From contig CM044957.1 in NCBI GenBank assembly GCA_024516035.1, forward strand, positions 3,879,017 to 3,943,016: 64,000 nt of DNA, in the 5' to 3' direction. This document shows positions 1 to 10,754 of the stretch, piece after piece; position 1 is the stretch's first letter; every line of letters begins with the position of its first letter. The stretch comes from Bactericera cockerelli (taxonomy: Eukaryota > Arthropoda > Insecta > Hemiptera > Triozidae). The position numbers and the translations under genes are program-made. The notes beneath the pieces were generated by a model, which was not told where the DNA came from, made no database searches, and saw only the letters and a list, made by a program, of their open reading frames with translations.

Positions 1-169
1 CTATTATTGGCATAAGTAGATTCCGCTCTTTACTCATTCTTCCCTGTTCTTGTTCAGAGAATTTGAAAAATATCCGCGCTCATGCCATCACGGGGCTCTG
101 TACCGCGGTTGCAAGGGACATGTTCCTATGTCATGTATGATGTATCTTGGTGGGCTAATAATGAGATTT
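1..169. other. Unassigned sequence
   Basis: No gene or recognised repeat was found here. The stretch ends at the T-run that begins an S5 fragment. Confidence 0.4.
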
Positions 170-210
170 TTTTTTTAATTTGAGTTTAACGTCGCTTTCA
201 ACTTAAAAAT
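170..210 (-). mobile_element. S5 SINE 3' end fragment
   Basis: A T-run followed by GTTTAACGTCGCTTTCAACT is the reverse complement of the S5 3' end and its A-rich tail. The next bases (213-245) recur at 20744-20786, so the junction lies inside another dispersed repeat. Confidence 0.6.
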
Positions 211-245
211 CACGAGGAAGTATTGTGTCCATAATTGGTAGTGCA

Positions 246-480
246 TTTTTTTTAATTGGGGTTTAACGTGGCTTTCAACTGCAAGGTCATATCACGACGG
301 GGGTGTTACCCTTATACGCAGGAAACTCACAAACCTGCTACCCACATTAACCTCCCCCAGCCTGGGTTGGGCCGAGATGCCAGCACCATGAAGTCTTCAC
401 TTCGCTGGACGTTGCTTAATGGGATCGGTGATCCCATGAGAACCGATGTATTCAACTCGCCATCGACGGCGCTACGCTGG
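246..480 (-). mobile_element. S5 SINE, near full length
   Basis: Read on the minus strand, a 5S rRNA-like head begins at 480. It contains the TTGAATACATCGGTTCTC block and a box resembling the 5S box A. The S5 body (CCCAGGCTGGG, CGTCGTGATATGACC) and a terminal A-run follow. Part of the 5S box C region is missing: the sequence jumps from GAAGACTT to the GTGCTGGC stem. Confidence 0.85.
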
Positions 481-569
481 CATTGTGCGATGCGAATTCA
501 TTTTTGCATTCAGATAAATTAGGTAATCTTTTTTCTTACAGGAAAATGCCAATAAATGAATCCCGGTTC

Positions 570-745
570 ACACTTTTGTAATGTAACGTGTAACATGAGC
601 GTGTTACAGTACATCCTTGTAATGTAACATGGAACATAACCGTGTTACAGTACATCCTTGTAATGTAACGTGTAACATGAGCGTTTTACAGTATATCCTT
701 GTAATGTAACGTGTAACATGTAACATGAGCGTGTTACAGTAACAT
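570..745. repeat. Tandem array, about 41 bp x 4
   Basis: A unit with the core GTAATGTAACGTGTAACATG and GAGCGTGTTACAGTA repeats four times with small length changes. A diverged copy in the opposite orientation lies at 934-980, on the other side of a SINE-A insertion. Confidence 0.85.
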
Positions 746-814
746 TCATTTGCTTCTCTGACCGATGTGCCGAGCGTTCGCTTCTGTACTCGCATCCCAT
801 CTACACTGAATAGT

Positions 815-931
815 TAGAAAGTTATCATATTTGTGTTGATCTCTTGCGTGATATCACAACTACTCAAGCGACTACAGGGACTTGAACCACCGACCTCCAG
901 GTTTCCAGTCCGCCGCGTCGCCTTATCGATA
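815..931 (-). mobile_element. SINE-A copy
   Basis: On the minus strand it reads from the ATCGATAAGGCG part of the head through box B (GGTTCAAGTCC) to the 3' end TATGATAACTTTC. The first 15 or so bases of the head are missing. Box B is an internal Pol III promoter element. Confidence 0.85.
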
Positions 932-933
932 AT

Positions 934-980
934 TATGTTACATGTAACACGCTCACGTTACGTGTTACATGTTACAAAGG
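934..980. repeat. Inverted copy of the 41-bp unit
   Basis: It contains ATGTAACACGCTCACGTTAC, the reverse complement of the 570-745 unit core. It directly abuts the truncated head of the SINE-A copy. Confidence 0.7.
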
Positions 981-1011
981 TGTGGACCTGGGTTAAGGTA
1001 TTGTATTTGTT

Positions 1012-1065
1012 TTAATCACAATCGTTATATCACAACTACTCAAACTCGCTGTACTAATTTTTTGC
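1012..1065 (-). mobile_element. SINE-A 3' fragment
   Basis: TTATATCACAACTACTCAAA matches the reverse complement of the SINE-A body downstream of box B. The tRNA-like head is absent. Confidence 0.6.
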
Positions 1066-1189
1066 TTAATATAAGACTAAAAATTATTACTAAAAGACTA
1101 AAATATCATAACTGCAATACTTAAATCCAGGTGCAGTTAGCTCTTTTGAAGGTGTGTTTTTAGTGGGTGGAAGAGAATATAGCTTGTGA

Positions 1190-1680
1190 CAGACAAGCGT
1201 GCTACCCTTCCAAGACCTACGCAATGTTCCATTCAAAAGCATAATCCTTCCACCTCCTCCATTGTACTTTCCTTCCCCCTCCTACCTCTCACTTTGCTTC
1301 CTACACTCCCCCACTGTCCCCTTACCCATCCCTCAATGTACCTCCCACATCCCTCCTTTTCTATTCCGCCTCCCACTACTCACTGTACCCCTGACACTTC
1401 TCCTTCAAACTAACCCCACCCTTCTCCCTCCCATCTGAACCTCCCTCCCACTGTACCTCCTACACATCCCTCTGTAGCTCTCCCACCTGTAACTCCCAAG
1501 TCCCGCTCTGTACCCCTCCATTCTCCCTCATTCTGACCCCTCCCTCCCCCTACCCCCCCGCCTCCCATTCCTCACTTCCAGTAAACACCCCCCACAATCC
1601 CGCTCTACCCCCCTCCCCCTACAGTCCTACCCCAAGCTACACCCACACTATCCCCTCTCCCCGCACTTAGCCACGAGCAC
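1190..1680. repeat. C/T-rich degenerate minisatellite
   Basis: A long pyrimidine-rich stretch has a recurring CTCCCACTGTACC-type motif at irregular spacing. Its open frames are low complexity (P, S, L, T) and I do not treat them as genes. Confidence 0.6.
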
Positions 1681-1752
1681 CACACGATGGCACTGACCTA
1701 TGACCTTATGTGAAAATTAGCGTTGGTAAAATGGGAAAAAGAAAGAAAAAAA

Positions 1753-2081
1753 AAGTTATCATATTTTTGTGTTAATCACTTTCATGTTGTCATAAGCTAC
1801 TCACACTATCTGTACTAAATCTCTTCTAGCCAGCGCAGCGTCGATGGCTCGTTAAATGCATAAATGCACCGGTTCTCGTAAGATCACCGAAGTTAGGCAA
1901 CATCCAGCGAGGTGAAGACTTCGTGATGCTTCCGGCCCAACCCAGACTGGGTGGGGTTAATGTAGATAGCAGGTTTGTGAGTTTCCTATTAATGTAGGGT
2001 AACACCCCGGTAAGCGAGGTTAAAAAAAACGTTTTTGAACGTTGTAAGTCTGCCATCGATCAAGCTACTGAGGTCGGTGTT
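1753..2081 (-). mobile_element. SINE-A split by an S5 insertion
   Basis: The SINE-A 3' part lies at 1753-1826 and its head at about 2038-2081 (GATCAAGCTACTGAGGTCGG), both minus strand. An S5 copy on the plus strand sits between them. The part of SINE-A carrying box B is lost, so insertion was accompanied or followed by a deletion. Confidence 0.75.
1827..2037 (+). mobile_element. S5 SINE nested in SINE-A
   Basis: The head reads AGCGTCGATGGC, then CACCGGTTCTCGTAAGATCA and CCGAAGTTAGGCAACATCCA, as in 5S rRNA. The 5S box C region is deleted between GAAGACTT and CGTGATGC. The body and a short A-run follow. No clear target duplication is visible. Confidence 0.85.
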
Positions 2082-2106
2082 ATTTTGTTAGTGTAGTCAC
2101 CGCGGC

Positions 2107-2180
2107 AAATTTTTCTACTCTGTACCTGTGAGTCCTCCCATACCTCCTGGGGAAAATTGAGTAGCTACCTGCATGCGTAA
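2107..2180 (+). mobile_element. SINE-E body fragment
   Basis: TTTTTCTACTCTGTACCTG followed by GAAAATTGAGTAGCTACCTG resembles the SINE-E body at 56475-56545. The tRNA-like head is absent. Confidence 0.45.
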
Positions 2181-2409
2181 AGATCCGTGCCAGCATGAGA
2201 AATAGTATAAAGGAAATGTTTAACAGTTGAATAAATAAATGAGGCCTATGATACTGCACTACTCACAAAAATTGTGGGGTGGCATTGTGATTCACCGCAA
2301 AGAAAACATACTACTAGACTACTATATCTGAATATACGTAACGATATCTTTTTGAAAAATTATCGCAGTGAACAACTAACTTAACTTTCAATTTTATTTC
2401 ATGAGTGTC

Positions 2410-3200
2410 AAACATTGTATCTAGAGGTATGAAATTGTATGAATGGTGTCTCCACTAATTTTACAATTTATTTCATCTTCATCTCAAACATTGTATCTGT
2501 ATGAAATTGTAAGACTGGCGTCTCCACTAACTTTACAAATTATTTCATATTCATCTCAAACATTGTATCTGTATGAAATTGTAAGACTGGCGTCTCCACT
2601 AACTTTATAATTTATTTCATTTTCATCTCAAACATTGTATCTGTATGAAATTGTAAGACTGGCGTCTCCACTAATTTTACAATTTATTTCATTTTCATCT
2701 CAAACATTGTATCTGTATGAAATTGTAAGACTGGCGTCTCCACTAACTTTACAATTTATTTCATCTTCATCTCAAACATTGTATCTGTATGAAATTGTAA
2801 GACTGACGTCTCCACTAACTTTACAATTTATTTCATTTTCATCTCAAACATTGTATCTGTATGAAATTGTAAGACTTGCGTCTCCACTAACTTTACAATT
2901 TATTTCATTTTCATTTCAAACATTGTATCTGTATGAAATTGTAAGACTGGCGTCTCCACTAACTTTACAATTTATTTTATTTTCATCTCAATTATTGTAT
3001 CTGTATGAAATTGTAAGACTGGCGTCTCCACTAACTTTACAATTTATTTCATTTTCATCTCAAACATTGTATCTGTATGAAATTGTAAGACTGGCGTCAC
3101 CACTAACTTTACAATTTATTTCATTTTCATCTCAAACATTGTATCTGTATGAAATTGTAAGAATGGCATCTCCACTAACTTTACAATTTATTTCGTGTGT
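2410..3200 (+). repeat. 72-bp satellite array, about 11 units
   Basis: A 72-bp unit contains TGTATCTGTATGAAATTGTA, GGCGTCTCCACTAACTTTAC and TTTCATTTTCATCTCAAACA. Units differ by only a few substitutions. Because 72 is a multiple of 3, one frame stays open for 193 codons (2635-3216) as a 24-residue periodic string, which is a length artefact. Confidence 0.95.
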
Positions 3201-3557
3201 AGAAGTGCATTGTTAATAGTAATTTATTTAGGTACATTAACGTATGTGCATTATTGGTTATACCTATCGCATAAGTAGTCGAAATGGCTCAGTCTGAATA
3301 GATGTCTCAATAATAGTACTGTTCTGCGAGACCACTCACAAACCTATCAATATTAATGTAACGCTCATTCCATCACTAATTTTATGTAAACCATGTATTT
3401 ACCACAGAACAGAAGAGAGAAGCCTAAAACGTTTGAACAAATCTCACATAATCTATTTAGAAGCACTCCGTGAATTATTCAACCCTTTCATCGCGCATCT
3501 GTTTTGTAATTTATTTATAATTAGTAGGTAATCGCTTATATTTTATAACTCTTTATT

Positions 3558-3690
3558 GACCGACCTCTTTAGCTAGGTCGATAAGGCGCGGAGTTGTAAC
3601 CTGGAGGTCGGTGGTTCAAGTCCCGGTATCACCGTAGATTTAGTAAAGCGAGTTAGAGTAGTTGTGATTAACACAAATATGAAAACTTTA
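3558..3690 (+). mobile_element. SINE-A copy
   Basis: CCGACCTCTTTAGCTAGGTC starts the head, GGAGGTCGGTGGTTCAAGTC holds box B, and the body ends in ATATGAAAACTTT. The segment between GTTGTGAT and TTAACAC is shortened. Confidence 0.85.
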
Positions 3691-3699
3691 TAACTATTT

Positions 3700-4860
3700 A
3701 TTATTGACACTGATATTATTGCCAAAGGGCGTGATTATTGCCTGAGGCATCAAACCCATAATGGCAGAGATTGTCATCATGGGTTACGCGGTTACGCCAC
3801 AAAGTAATATACAGCTACAAAGCCCGGCTTCAATATGACCTCTACAGTTGTTGTCAAGGTGAAAGTTAAGAGACAGTGTCCATGTCCACTAACTTTAAAA
3901 TCCTGTTCATAATTCGGGCATAAGTCATGAGTCATCTTGTTCGTCTATTAATTTCACCCCTAGAAAAATCTCAGCGGTTATCACGTTCATTTTAAATGTT
4001 GAAACAACGGATTCGTTTTTTTCATTATTAAATCATGGCCACTCGAACACGTTAAGGGTTAATCTCGTTACGGATCTCTCATCCCTTTTCGTATCAATTT
4101 TTCTAATTCGCCCTATAATCGGGTTAATCTCTTACTGACACTCATGGCTTCATTATGAAGATGATCGGACACTGCTCCTCTCTCTCTCTCTTCCTCTCTG
4201 ATGGAGATTTCCTCGTCTCAATGGGTTTCCACACCTTGTGCGGTGAGGTCACTTCAGACCACTGCACTACTTCTCTCTTCCCTGACTGCTTAAAAGTTAA
4301 TTCGGAGGTAAGTGGCAGAGAATGCCTAAGGCAATAACTTCGTCGCGGATTACAGGACTATAAATATTAAATTAATTTCGTTCTAACATTTTTGTACATC
4401 TTTTTAAGTTTTTTTTTCATTTTAATATTTCTTCTTAATTATTGCAAAATGAAGTGTAAATAAATAGATGAACTTCATTTTTGGAACAGTTGCTTAGCGT
4501 TAAAGTATGTTCTGATATTGATGTATGTTTTTCTGTGACTATGGTCAATAATTCTGTACTTTTCAAGGCCAAAAATATATCATTTGCATAGTTTCTAGGT
4601 CTGTAAAAATTCTTTTGATTATTATTTTGTACGTATGTTTGACATTGATTGAGTTTTATTTTTTTAATAAAAATAAGAAGAAAAAAATGGTAACGTAAAT
4701 GGTTATTAGTTATTATTAGTATTATTGATTATAAATAAATAAATTTACATATTATGTAATAATTATTATAATTAAAAAAATACTTTGTATACCTACCACT
4801 TAGGATTCAAAATTCAATGGTATTTATATTGCTCAATTTTTTAATAATCATAATAATAAT
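3700..4860. other. AT-rich interval without recognised genes
   Basis: Open frames here are short and overlap on both strands. At 3880 a fragment resembles the CCACTAACTTTA core of the 72-bp satellite. AAT-rich stretches dominate from 4650 on. Confidence 0.4.
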
Positions 4861-4867
4861 AGGTAAT

Positions 4868-5070
4868 ACTGTTTAGTCGAAGATAATCGCCAGGCGAGGT
4901 TAATACTCACAGCATTTTCTACCACCTAACCCTCAGAGTTTTATTATTATGTGGTCACAAACTCGGATTAATGAGGACAAATTCATGCACTGGGTGGGAT
5001 TCGAACCAAGGGATCCCTACGCTACCTGGATTACCAAACTAGCGCGTTAACCACTTGACTACCAGTGCAC
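4868..5070 (-). mobile_element. SINE-B, near full length
   Basis: On the minus strand the head starts GTGCACTGGTAGTCAAGTGG and box B is GGTTCGAATCC. The termini of the tRNA-like head, CACTGG and CCAGTGC, can pair as an acceptor stem. The long stretch between anticodon arm and box B resembles a class II (Leu/Ser-type) variable arm. The body ends near CTCGCCTGGCGATTATC. Confidence 0.9.
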
Positions 5071-5084
5071 TTCTTAAATCCTGT

Positions 5085-5470
5085 GTGGTATAGAAAGTAT
5101 TGTTTTTTTAGGCATAAAAAAATGAAAAGTAGGTAAAAAAATAGTTGAAATAGTTTTATAAATAGTTAATGTATATAAAAATACTATCATCTATACCTCA
5201 TGGGTAACTGAAAGTAAAAAAAATGCGTAGGTACATAGAAGAGGAACCAATATACCTAATATCGCACACTACTGTCCAAAAGTCCAGCACTTTACATCCA
5301 TGAAAAATGATAGGATGTTGTTTCAACAATGCTTCGCAGTGCAACACCGTTTAGAAAACACGTGTGGGACTCTGGTGGATTTGTAAAACGGGATGGCCGA
5401 AAAGTGTCCATCACAAAATGGAAAAATTATTTATTTATGAAAACGTAATATGAAGAGAAAAAAAAAATCA
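5085..5470. other. Unassigned sequence
   Basis: A TATAGAAAGTATTG motif at about 5092 recalls one arm of the recurrent ACTTTC hairpin seen elsewhere. Nothing else is recognised. Confidence 0.3.
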
Positions 5471-5667
<197 letters not shown>

Positions 5668-5850
5668 CGTTCTTTATCCCCCTGGAATAAAATATTTGAA
5701 AAATACCATAACCCCGTCCTGTGCGCCGACATATCTCTCCTTGCTTCCTCTTGCACCACCCAATATCTGTAGAACGGGGAAACGTTTGGGATGAAATTGC
5801 ACCCTGCCTGCTCATTGCTCCCTCACTTCCGGAATGACTAATTTTTTACA

Positions 5851-6040
5851 AGCTAGCGTAAACAGCACGTTGAATAAACCAGTTCTCATTTTGTCACTGA
5901 ATTTAAGCAATGTTCAGCGAGGTTATGGATGGGTGGTCATTCAAATTCAAACCCTCGTGATGCTGACTATTCCCGCCCTTATTCAGGCTGGGTGAGGTTA
6001 ATTTGAGTAGCTGGTTTGCGAATAAAGAGTAAAATCCAAA
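5851..6040 (+). mobile_element. S5 SINE, diverged
   Basis: A 5S-like head (CACGTTGAATAAACCAGTTC) and box C-like GGATGGGTGGTCATTC are followed by TTCAGGCTGGGTGAGGTTAA. The distal body is degraded from about 6020. Confidence 0.8.
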
Positions 6041-6245
6041 AATCATTCCATTTATATGACACTCAGGGCTTCTGAGTGTCTATCTTCTTCACTCCGTGGT
6101 CAGGTCATAAGAAAATTATGTATGGAAGAATAAGTAATGTAGAAATCGTAAATGCCTCTAATGTGTCACACAAACAAACTGATAACGACTATCCAATATG
6201 GCTACCATTCATACCTTCTGGTAGCCTCGCTAGGCGACTATAAAA

Positions 6246-6301
6246 AGAGAACTGACTAGCCAACCCTTACAAGCCAGAGAACTGACTAGCCAACCCTTAC
6301 A
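6246..6301. repeat. Direct duplication of about 28 bp
   Basis: AGAGAACTGACTAGCCAACC followed by CTTACAA occurs twice in succession. Confidence 0.85.
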
Positions 6302-6444
6302 ACAACCACCAATACCTTTGAAATCATATAAAACTATAGCAGAAGAAATAATAATTTGTTATTCTTGTGATTTTCTCAGTGTTCTAGCTATCCTAAATGG
6401 CGTATTTTATGTGACAGGTTCATTACCCATGAGATATACGTTAC

Positions 6445-6632
6445 TAGCAGTTAACCCGTGCTTCGCCACGATGGCTCTATCTATGGAACGGTTTGGAATT
6501 TTGCAAAATCCTTTCTTATTGCACGTATTCAGTATGCAAGGAATGTTGTGTCAAAATTTCAGCTCGCTAGGTATTACGGTTTGGGCTGTAGAGCGATGAT
6601 CAGTCAGTCAGTGACTTTGACATTTATTAAGA
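6445..6632 (+). mobile_element. Possible non-LTR element fragment
   Basis: ACCCGTGCTTCGCCACG, TCAAAATTTCAGCTCGCTAG and TCAGTCAGTCAGTGACT resemble a repeat common in arthropod genomes. I recognise the pattern only loosely and see no intact coding region. Confidence 0.35.
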
Positions 6633-6649
6633 TGAGGTCTCCATTGACT

Positions 6650-6856
6650 GTCACGGTAGCTCAGTGGTAAAGGCGGCACTCTGTGAATTAAGATATTACA
6701 GAAGTTGTGGGTTCGAATCCCAGCCGGGACATGACTAGTTATCCTACCATTTGGGATTTTTACCACATAATAATTTGTGTCTTGAGCTTACTGCTGGAGT
6801 AATGGGACTTTCATTGTCCTATTTGGGCAGTATAAATAAGGCGATATTATTATTAC
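6650..6856 (+). mobile_element. SINE-C, full length
   Basis: The tRNA-like head has TAGCTCAGTGGTAAAGGCGG (box A region) and GGGTTCGAATCCCAGCCGGG (box B). Its ends GTCACGG and CCGGGAC pair as an acceptor stem with one mismatch. The body has the CATTTGGGATTTTTACCACA block and ends in GCGATATTATTATTA. Confidence 0.92.
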
Positions 6857-6859
6857 TTA

Positions 6860-7205
6860 TATACCTCTCCATGACACAGTATATGTATTGTATCTATGAT
6901 GAGTTTTATATAGATGTATCTCGTAGATACTGAATCTATGTTGATTGCAGATCTAGAAAGTACAGCAATGCAACTGAGCTACTATGGCTTTGGTCTATGT
7001 GAGCAATAGGCAATGACTTACACTACTGTCCTATTAACACATTAACATTATCTAAATGAACCAGGTGAATGTTTCAACACCTGAGGTAAACTCAGTGCGC
7101 AGGTATTGGTGGTTCAGGCGTTAGTCTGGATTATTAGGTAGATTGGTTTTCATCCCAACCAGTGCATGCATTTGGAGACATCTAAAAACGCATTTATTAT
7201 AATAA
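6860..7205. other. Unassigned, with a possible SINE-B trace
   Basis: At about 7112-7170, GCGTTAGTCTGGATTATTAG and CCAGTGCATGCATTTGG look like a heavily degraded SINE-B head. The rest is unrecognised. Confidence 0.3.
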
Positions 7206-7341
7206 TATCACTTTTCAGTGGAAGGTGGTTACCTTCCACCAGGTGAGGTTAATGCTCAAAGCCTTTTCTACCACTTAACCAACGGATCCCTACGCTACCT
7301 GGATTATCAGACTAGCGCGTTGACCACTTGACTACGAGTGC
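7206..7341 (-). mobile_element. SINE-B with internal deletion
   Basis: The 3' end (CACCAGGTGAGGTTAATGCT) is joined directly to the head (AACGGATCCCTACGCTACCT). The middle body and part of box B are missing. Confidence 0.85.
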
Positions 7342-7416
7342 ATTTAAATTTCTTTTTTTTTTACAACTCTCTCTTCTCAATCATATGAACTAGCAAAATA
7401 TTAAAGACCGAAAATT

Positions 7417-7560
7417 GTCCTCAGTAGATTGATCGTTAAGGCGGCGGTCCTGAAACTTGGAGGTCGGTGGTTCAAGTCCCGTTTTCAGTGTAGACTTAGT
7501 AATGCGAGTTTGAGTAGTTGTGATATCACCAAAGTGATTCACACAAGTATGATATCTTTT
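7417..7560 (+). mobile_element. SINE-A copy
   Basis: CTCAGTAGATTGATCGTTAAGG leads to GTCGGTGGTTCAAGTCCCG (box B) and the body ends at ACACAAGTATGATATCTTTT. Confidence 0.9.
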
Positions 7561-7663
7561 CAACTTTTATTGAGGACCAAATTATAAATCAGGATTACAC
7601 CAGAGATTGTATTATTATTTTAAATAAATTAACCCTTTTTTCTAATTCACCAACACCAACTAA

Positions 7664-7790
7664 CTAGATATCGATAAGGTGGGGGACTTGGAGGTCGGTG
7701 GTTCATGTCACGGTTTCAGTGTAGATTTATTAAATCGAGTTTGAGTAGTTGTAGCATTACGGAAGTGTTTAACACAAATATGATAACCAA
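7664..7790 (+). mobile_element. SINE-A copy, short head
   Basis: The head lacks the usual ACTTGTAACC segment, reading GGGGGACTTGGAGGTCGG. Box B is altered to GGTTCATGTCACG. The 3' end ACACAAATATGATAACC is intact. Confidence 0.85.
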
Positions 7791-7937
7791 AGTGATCAAA
7801 GTCAAGTATTGAAAAATTACGGACTGGAAAACTGAGATTCGATCTAGGTAAGCAAAATAAATTTCCAAGTGAGGGAGCAAGAGATGAAGACAACAGCATG
7901 AAAGCGAAACTTTGGGAAATTCAAACACGACACAGCA

Positions 7938-7942
7938 ATGAT

Positions 7943-8032
<90 letters not shown>

Positions 8033-8040
8033 GGGGGAGT
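7938..8040. repeat. (GA)n microsatellite
   Basis: About 100 bp of GA repeats with occasional GAAAGA interruptions. Confidence 0.97.
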
Positions 8041-8044
8041 GAGG

Positions 8045-8290
8045 GAGACGAGAATGCTGGGAAAATAATGGAAAATAACCCTTAATTCAAAACAACTTGG
8101 TCCAATTCCTTTCAGGAGAAAAAGACATCTTCCCCTCTCTTTCTTTTTTCGTTTTAGTTTGACAAAGGGACGTTCAACTACCGAGGTTCTTTCATCCCCG
8201 AATAAAATCGAAAATATTGACAGGATGGAACAAGAGTCTATCACAAAACTTATTTGTCTCTGAAAAAATTTCTTAGGCGGAAATAGAATT
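8045..8290. other. Unassigned sequence
   Basis: A minus-strand open frame (7921-8244) is half encoded by the GA tract. No domain is recognised in the remainder. Confidence 0.3.
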
Positions 8291-8295
8291 TGTCA

Positions 8296-8502
8296 TCTTA
8301 ATAATAACACTCTTTAATGGAAGGTAACCACCAGGCGAGGTTAATGCTCAAAGCATTTTCTACCACCTAAATCTCAGAGTCTTATTATTATGTGGTGACA
8401 AACTCAAATAAATGAGGAAAAATTCATGAGTGGGAGTCGAACCAACGGATCCCTATGCTACCTGGATTACCAGACTAGCGCCGTAACCACATGACTATCA
8501 AT
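8296..8502 (-). mobile_element. SINE-B, near full length
   Basis: It begins with the SINE-B 3' end (AACACTCTTTAATGGAAGG) and ends with the complement of its head. A short deletion removes the CCCAGTGC side of the acceptor stem. Confidence 0.9.
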
Positions 8503-8505
8503 TTG

Positions 8506-8870
8506 TTGTTAGCGTTGTCCTCTCTAACAAACTCATAAAACGTTTGTGTAGCAAATAATCAAGAGTGGTGTTCTATTGTATACTGAGGGCCGAAAACAGC
8601 GCAACATAATCATACATATCGAATATGTGACGGCCTTTATCCTTTATGTAATCCTATGTTATAATTTGGCTCTATGTACCTATAGAAACTATGTAATAAG
8701 TATAGTATAGGCGAAGCAGTAATACATTATTATGTAGGTGCATATTGTATATACAATTATACATGCGTATATTGTATGCATATACCTCACCAGAAAATAG
8801 GAGAAGACGCTTCTATTTCCTCTGTATTGATCAGCGTGTGAAGGCACTTTGTGAATTAGAGGAATGAATC
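8506..8870. other. Unassigned sequence
   Basis: AT-rich sequence with runs such as ATATTGTATATACAATTATA. No gene or repeat family recognised. Confidence 0.3.
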
Positions 8871-8874
8871 GAAC

Positions 8875-9620
8875 GATAAGAGGAAGAAGAAGCAGAAGAA
8901 GAATGGGAAGAAGCAGATGATACTGTAAGAGAAGTAGAAGCAAGAGGAGAAGAAGAAGGATGGGAAGAAGCAGGTGATACTGTAAGAGAAGCAGAAGAAG
9001 AGGAAAAGAAGAAGAAGCAAGAGGAAAGGAATAAGAAGAAGGATGAGTAGAAGCAGAAGAAGGATGGGAAGAAGCAGATGATACTGTAGGAGAAGCAGAA
9101 GAAGAGGAAAAGAAGAAGAAGCAAGAGGAAAGGAATAAGAAGAAGGATGAGTAGAAGCAGAAGAAGGATGGGAAGAAGCAGATGATACTGTAGGAGAAGC
9201 AGAAAAAGAGGAAAAGAAGAAGAAGCAAGAGGAAAGGAAGAAGAAGAAGGATGAGTAGAAGCAGAAGAAGGATGGGAAGAAGCAGATGATACTGTAAGAG
9301 AAGCAGAAGAAGAGGAAAAAAAGAAGAAGCAAGAGGAAAGGAATAAGAAGAAGGATGAGTAGAAGCAGAAGAAGGATGGGAAGAAGCAGATGATACTGTA
9401 GGAGAAGCAGAAGAAGAGGAAAAGAAGAAGCAAGAGGAAAGGAAGAAGAATAAGGATGAGTAGAAGCAGAAGCAGGAGGAAAAGAAGACGAAAAAGGATG
9501 GGAAGAAGCAGATGATACTGTAGGAGAAGCAGAAGAAGAGGAAAAGAAGAAGAAGAAGCAAGAGGAAAAGAAGAAGAATAAGAAGTAGAAGGAACGAAGG
9601 GAGAGAGGGAAGTTCTAACT
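8875..9620. repeat. Purine-rich tandem array, about 118 bp
   Basis: A GA/GAA-rich unit contains GGATGGGAAGAAGCAGATGA, TACTGTAGGAGAAGCAGAAG and GGAATAAGAAGAAGGATGAG. Five to six copies lie in a row with deletions. Long minus-strand Ser/Leu/Phe frames (for example 8689-9636) arise from the repeat and carry no recognisable domain. Confidence 0.9.
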
Positions 9621-9663
9621 CTCTCAAAGTTTCCAAAGTGCCCGGACTCCCTAGGCTCGGTGT

Positions 9664-10226
9664 TGGGCCGTGTTCATTAAGTAGAAGCTTTTGCTCGTGA
9701 GCAAAAGCAAAAGCAATGAGAGAAAAGGTAGAAAAAAAATGTTCTTTTTCGTATCAGTATCAGTATAAACAGAAAAGTGAGAAGTTGTATTCGATGTACA
9801 TTAATATCAGAATATACCTGGACAGCTGTTTCGAGCTTATTTGCTCTCATCAGCAGGTAATAGTTCTGAATATCCATGTCATCAACTAAATTCTCTATTT
9901 TAATCAGTATAAACAGAAAAGTGAGAAGTTGTATTAGATGTGTACAATTGTACATGCATATCATAGTATTCATAGTCCTTTCTTTTGCTTGCAAGCATTT
10001 GCTTTGGTCACAAGCAATTGCTCCATGTTTTAGTCAGGTGAGCTATTTATAAAAGGAAAAGCCCAGCTTTATGAATTTCCATGTACCATTTACTTCCAAT
10101 TAAAGGAAACGCTTTTGCTTTCAAGGCAAAGCAATTGCTCTCAAACTTTACGAATAGGGACTGAAGCAATTCCATCGAATTTCGCAAGGAAAAGGCTTTG
10201 CCTTTTTTCATGAATACGGCCCAATG
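9664..10226. mobile_element. Candidate MITE with TTGGGCCGT ends
   Basis: The left end TTGGGCCGTGTTCATTAA mirrors the right end, whose complement reads TTGGGCCGTATTCATGAA (16 of 18 match). The interior has several copies of AGCAAAAGC and GCTTTTGCT in both orientations, so the whole can fold. No coding capacity is seen and I could not define a target duplication. Confidence 0.6.
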
Positions 10227-10450
10227 TCTCCACTTTACGCGCACTGTGTGAGAGTCCTTCAAACATTCGCAGATTCAAACAGAATGTTTCCTTTCTCAAT
10301 CCCTTTGTCAGTTTTGTCACTGTAAAACAAAACACCCATACCTCTGCACATGCTGACAATTGGCAATAGGTCATGATTTCCCTGACACAAAGAAAGCATT
10401 TGGCTATGACTTTGCACAAAAATGATAACTATTTTGTAGTACCACTTAAA

Positions 10451-10580
10451 CCGACCTCAGTAGCTCGATCGATAAGGCGGCGGACTTGTAACCTGGAGGT
10501 CGGTGGTTCAAGTCCCGGTTCAGCGTAGATTTATTAAAACGAGTTTGAGTAGTTGTGATAACACGAAAGTGATTAACAAT
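10451..10580 (+). mobile_element. SINE-A copy
   Basis: The head is nearly canonical: CCTCAGTAGCTCGATCGATA, then box B GGTTCAAGTCCCGG. The 3' end is cut at GTGATTAAC, where a SINE-C tail begins. Confidence 0.92.
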
Positions 10581-10752
10581 AATAATATCGTTTTATTTAT
10601 ACTGCCCAATTAGGACTAGTGAGTCCCATTTTTCCAGCAGTAAGCCAAAGACGTATTTGTAGTCAAAATCCCGAATGGGAGGATAACTTGTCATTTCCCA
10701 GCTTTCGAATCCGCGACCTCTGGATTACTAGTCAGACGACAATGAGCTACAA
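10581..10752 (-). mobile_element. SINE-C copy
   Basis: AATAATAATATCG opens the reverse-complemented 3' end; CCCGAATGGGAGGATAACTT is the body. The head is degraded (GCTTTCGAATCCGCGACCTC). It joins SINE-A tail to tail, suggesting insertion into that element's 3' end. Confidence 0.88.
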
Positions 10753-10754
10753 GA

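Noticed and set aside
2635..3216. 193-codon open frame with a 24-residue periodic protein
   Set aside because: It is a 72-bp satellite; the unit length is divisible by three, so the frame stays open without selection. There is no start context or non-repetitive domain.
6318..6599. 93-codon plus-strand frame
   Set aside because: It lies largely in a dispersed repeat fragment next to SINE-C and overlaps another frame; no domain.
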